From Negativicutes bacterium (GTDB lineage Bacteria; Bacillota; Negativicutes; JAGOZY01), in the NCBI GenBank assembly GCA_018058445.1, contig JAGOZY010000083.1:1-5741 (forward strand): DNA of 5,741 nt, given 5' to 3'. A program made the translations under genes and the position numbers. The notes under the pieces are model-generated. The model saw only the letters and a program-made list of their open reading frames with translations. It had not been told where the DNA came from and ran no database searches. Shown here piece by piece: positions 5,703 through 5,741 of this stretch (position 1 is the first letter of the stretch; each line of letters starts with the position of its first letter).

Positions 5703-5741
5703 GTTTAGAGGTAATTCTTTCAACCGAGAAAAGGTGGGAGA

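Noticed and set aside
5731..5741. SD-like AAGGTGGGAG at the very end of the window
   Set aside because: It may be the ribosome binding site of a gene starting just beyond the edge, but no start codon is in view, so no feature can be supported.

Overview
This is a 5.7 kb stretch of a moderately AT-rich genome. Strong Shine-Dalgarno sites of the GGAGG type, two consecutive TTG starts, hairpin terminators and protein sequences closest in feel to Bacillota point to a low-GC Gram-positive lineage or a relative. I cannot name the genus. All genes lie on the plus strand.

Layout. Bases 1-1355 hold the 3' nine-tenths of hutH (histidine ammonia-lyase), followed by a hairpin terminator at 1368-1406. 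After a roughly 200-base leader with weak secondary structure comes a 12-or-so-helix transporter of the NhaC/YuiF type (1606-2907), a family proposed to carry histidine. Next is an unusual fusion gene (3039-4196). Its N-terminal half is a membrane domain of the aromatic acid exporter (ArAE/FUSC-like) type, and its C-terminal half is a HutD/Ves bicupin. Its stop codon overlaps the TTG start of a formate/nitrite transporter family (FNT) channel (4193-5050), so the two are probably translationally coupled. A COG0720 enzyme (queD-like, 5133-5501) follows after 82 bases with a strong ribosome binding site. The window closes with a gene-free tail carrying a strong bidirectional hairpin terminator (5664-5702).

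How the genes may work together. HutH makes urocanate and ammonia from histidine, and the YuiF-like carrier plausibly imports histidine. HutD is known from Pseudomonas as a protein that limits hut pathway output. Here it is joined to a putative aromatic-carboxylate exporter, and urocanate is itself an aromatic carboxylate. The FNT channel could dispose of formate released from the formimino group further down the pathway. Seen together, the segment looks like a histidine import and utilisation locus with a built-in overflow and by-product export module. The individual families are well supported. The overflow-valve reading is inference, and hutU, hutI and the formimino-transfer genes are not in this window.

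Most notable: the ArAE-HutD fusion with a possible fossil translation start in its linker, its coupling to the FNT channel, and a CE-x2-HGH active-site motif in the queD-like enzyme that carries the signatures of both the queuosine and folate branches of its family.
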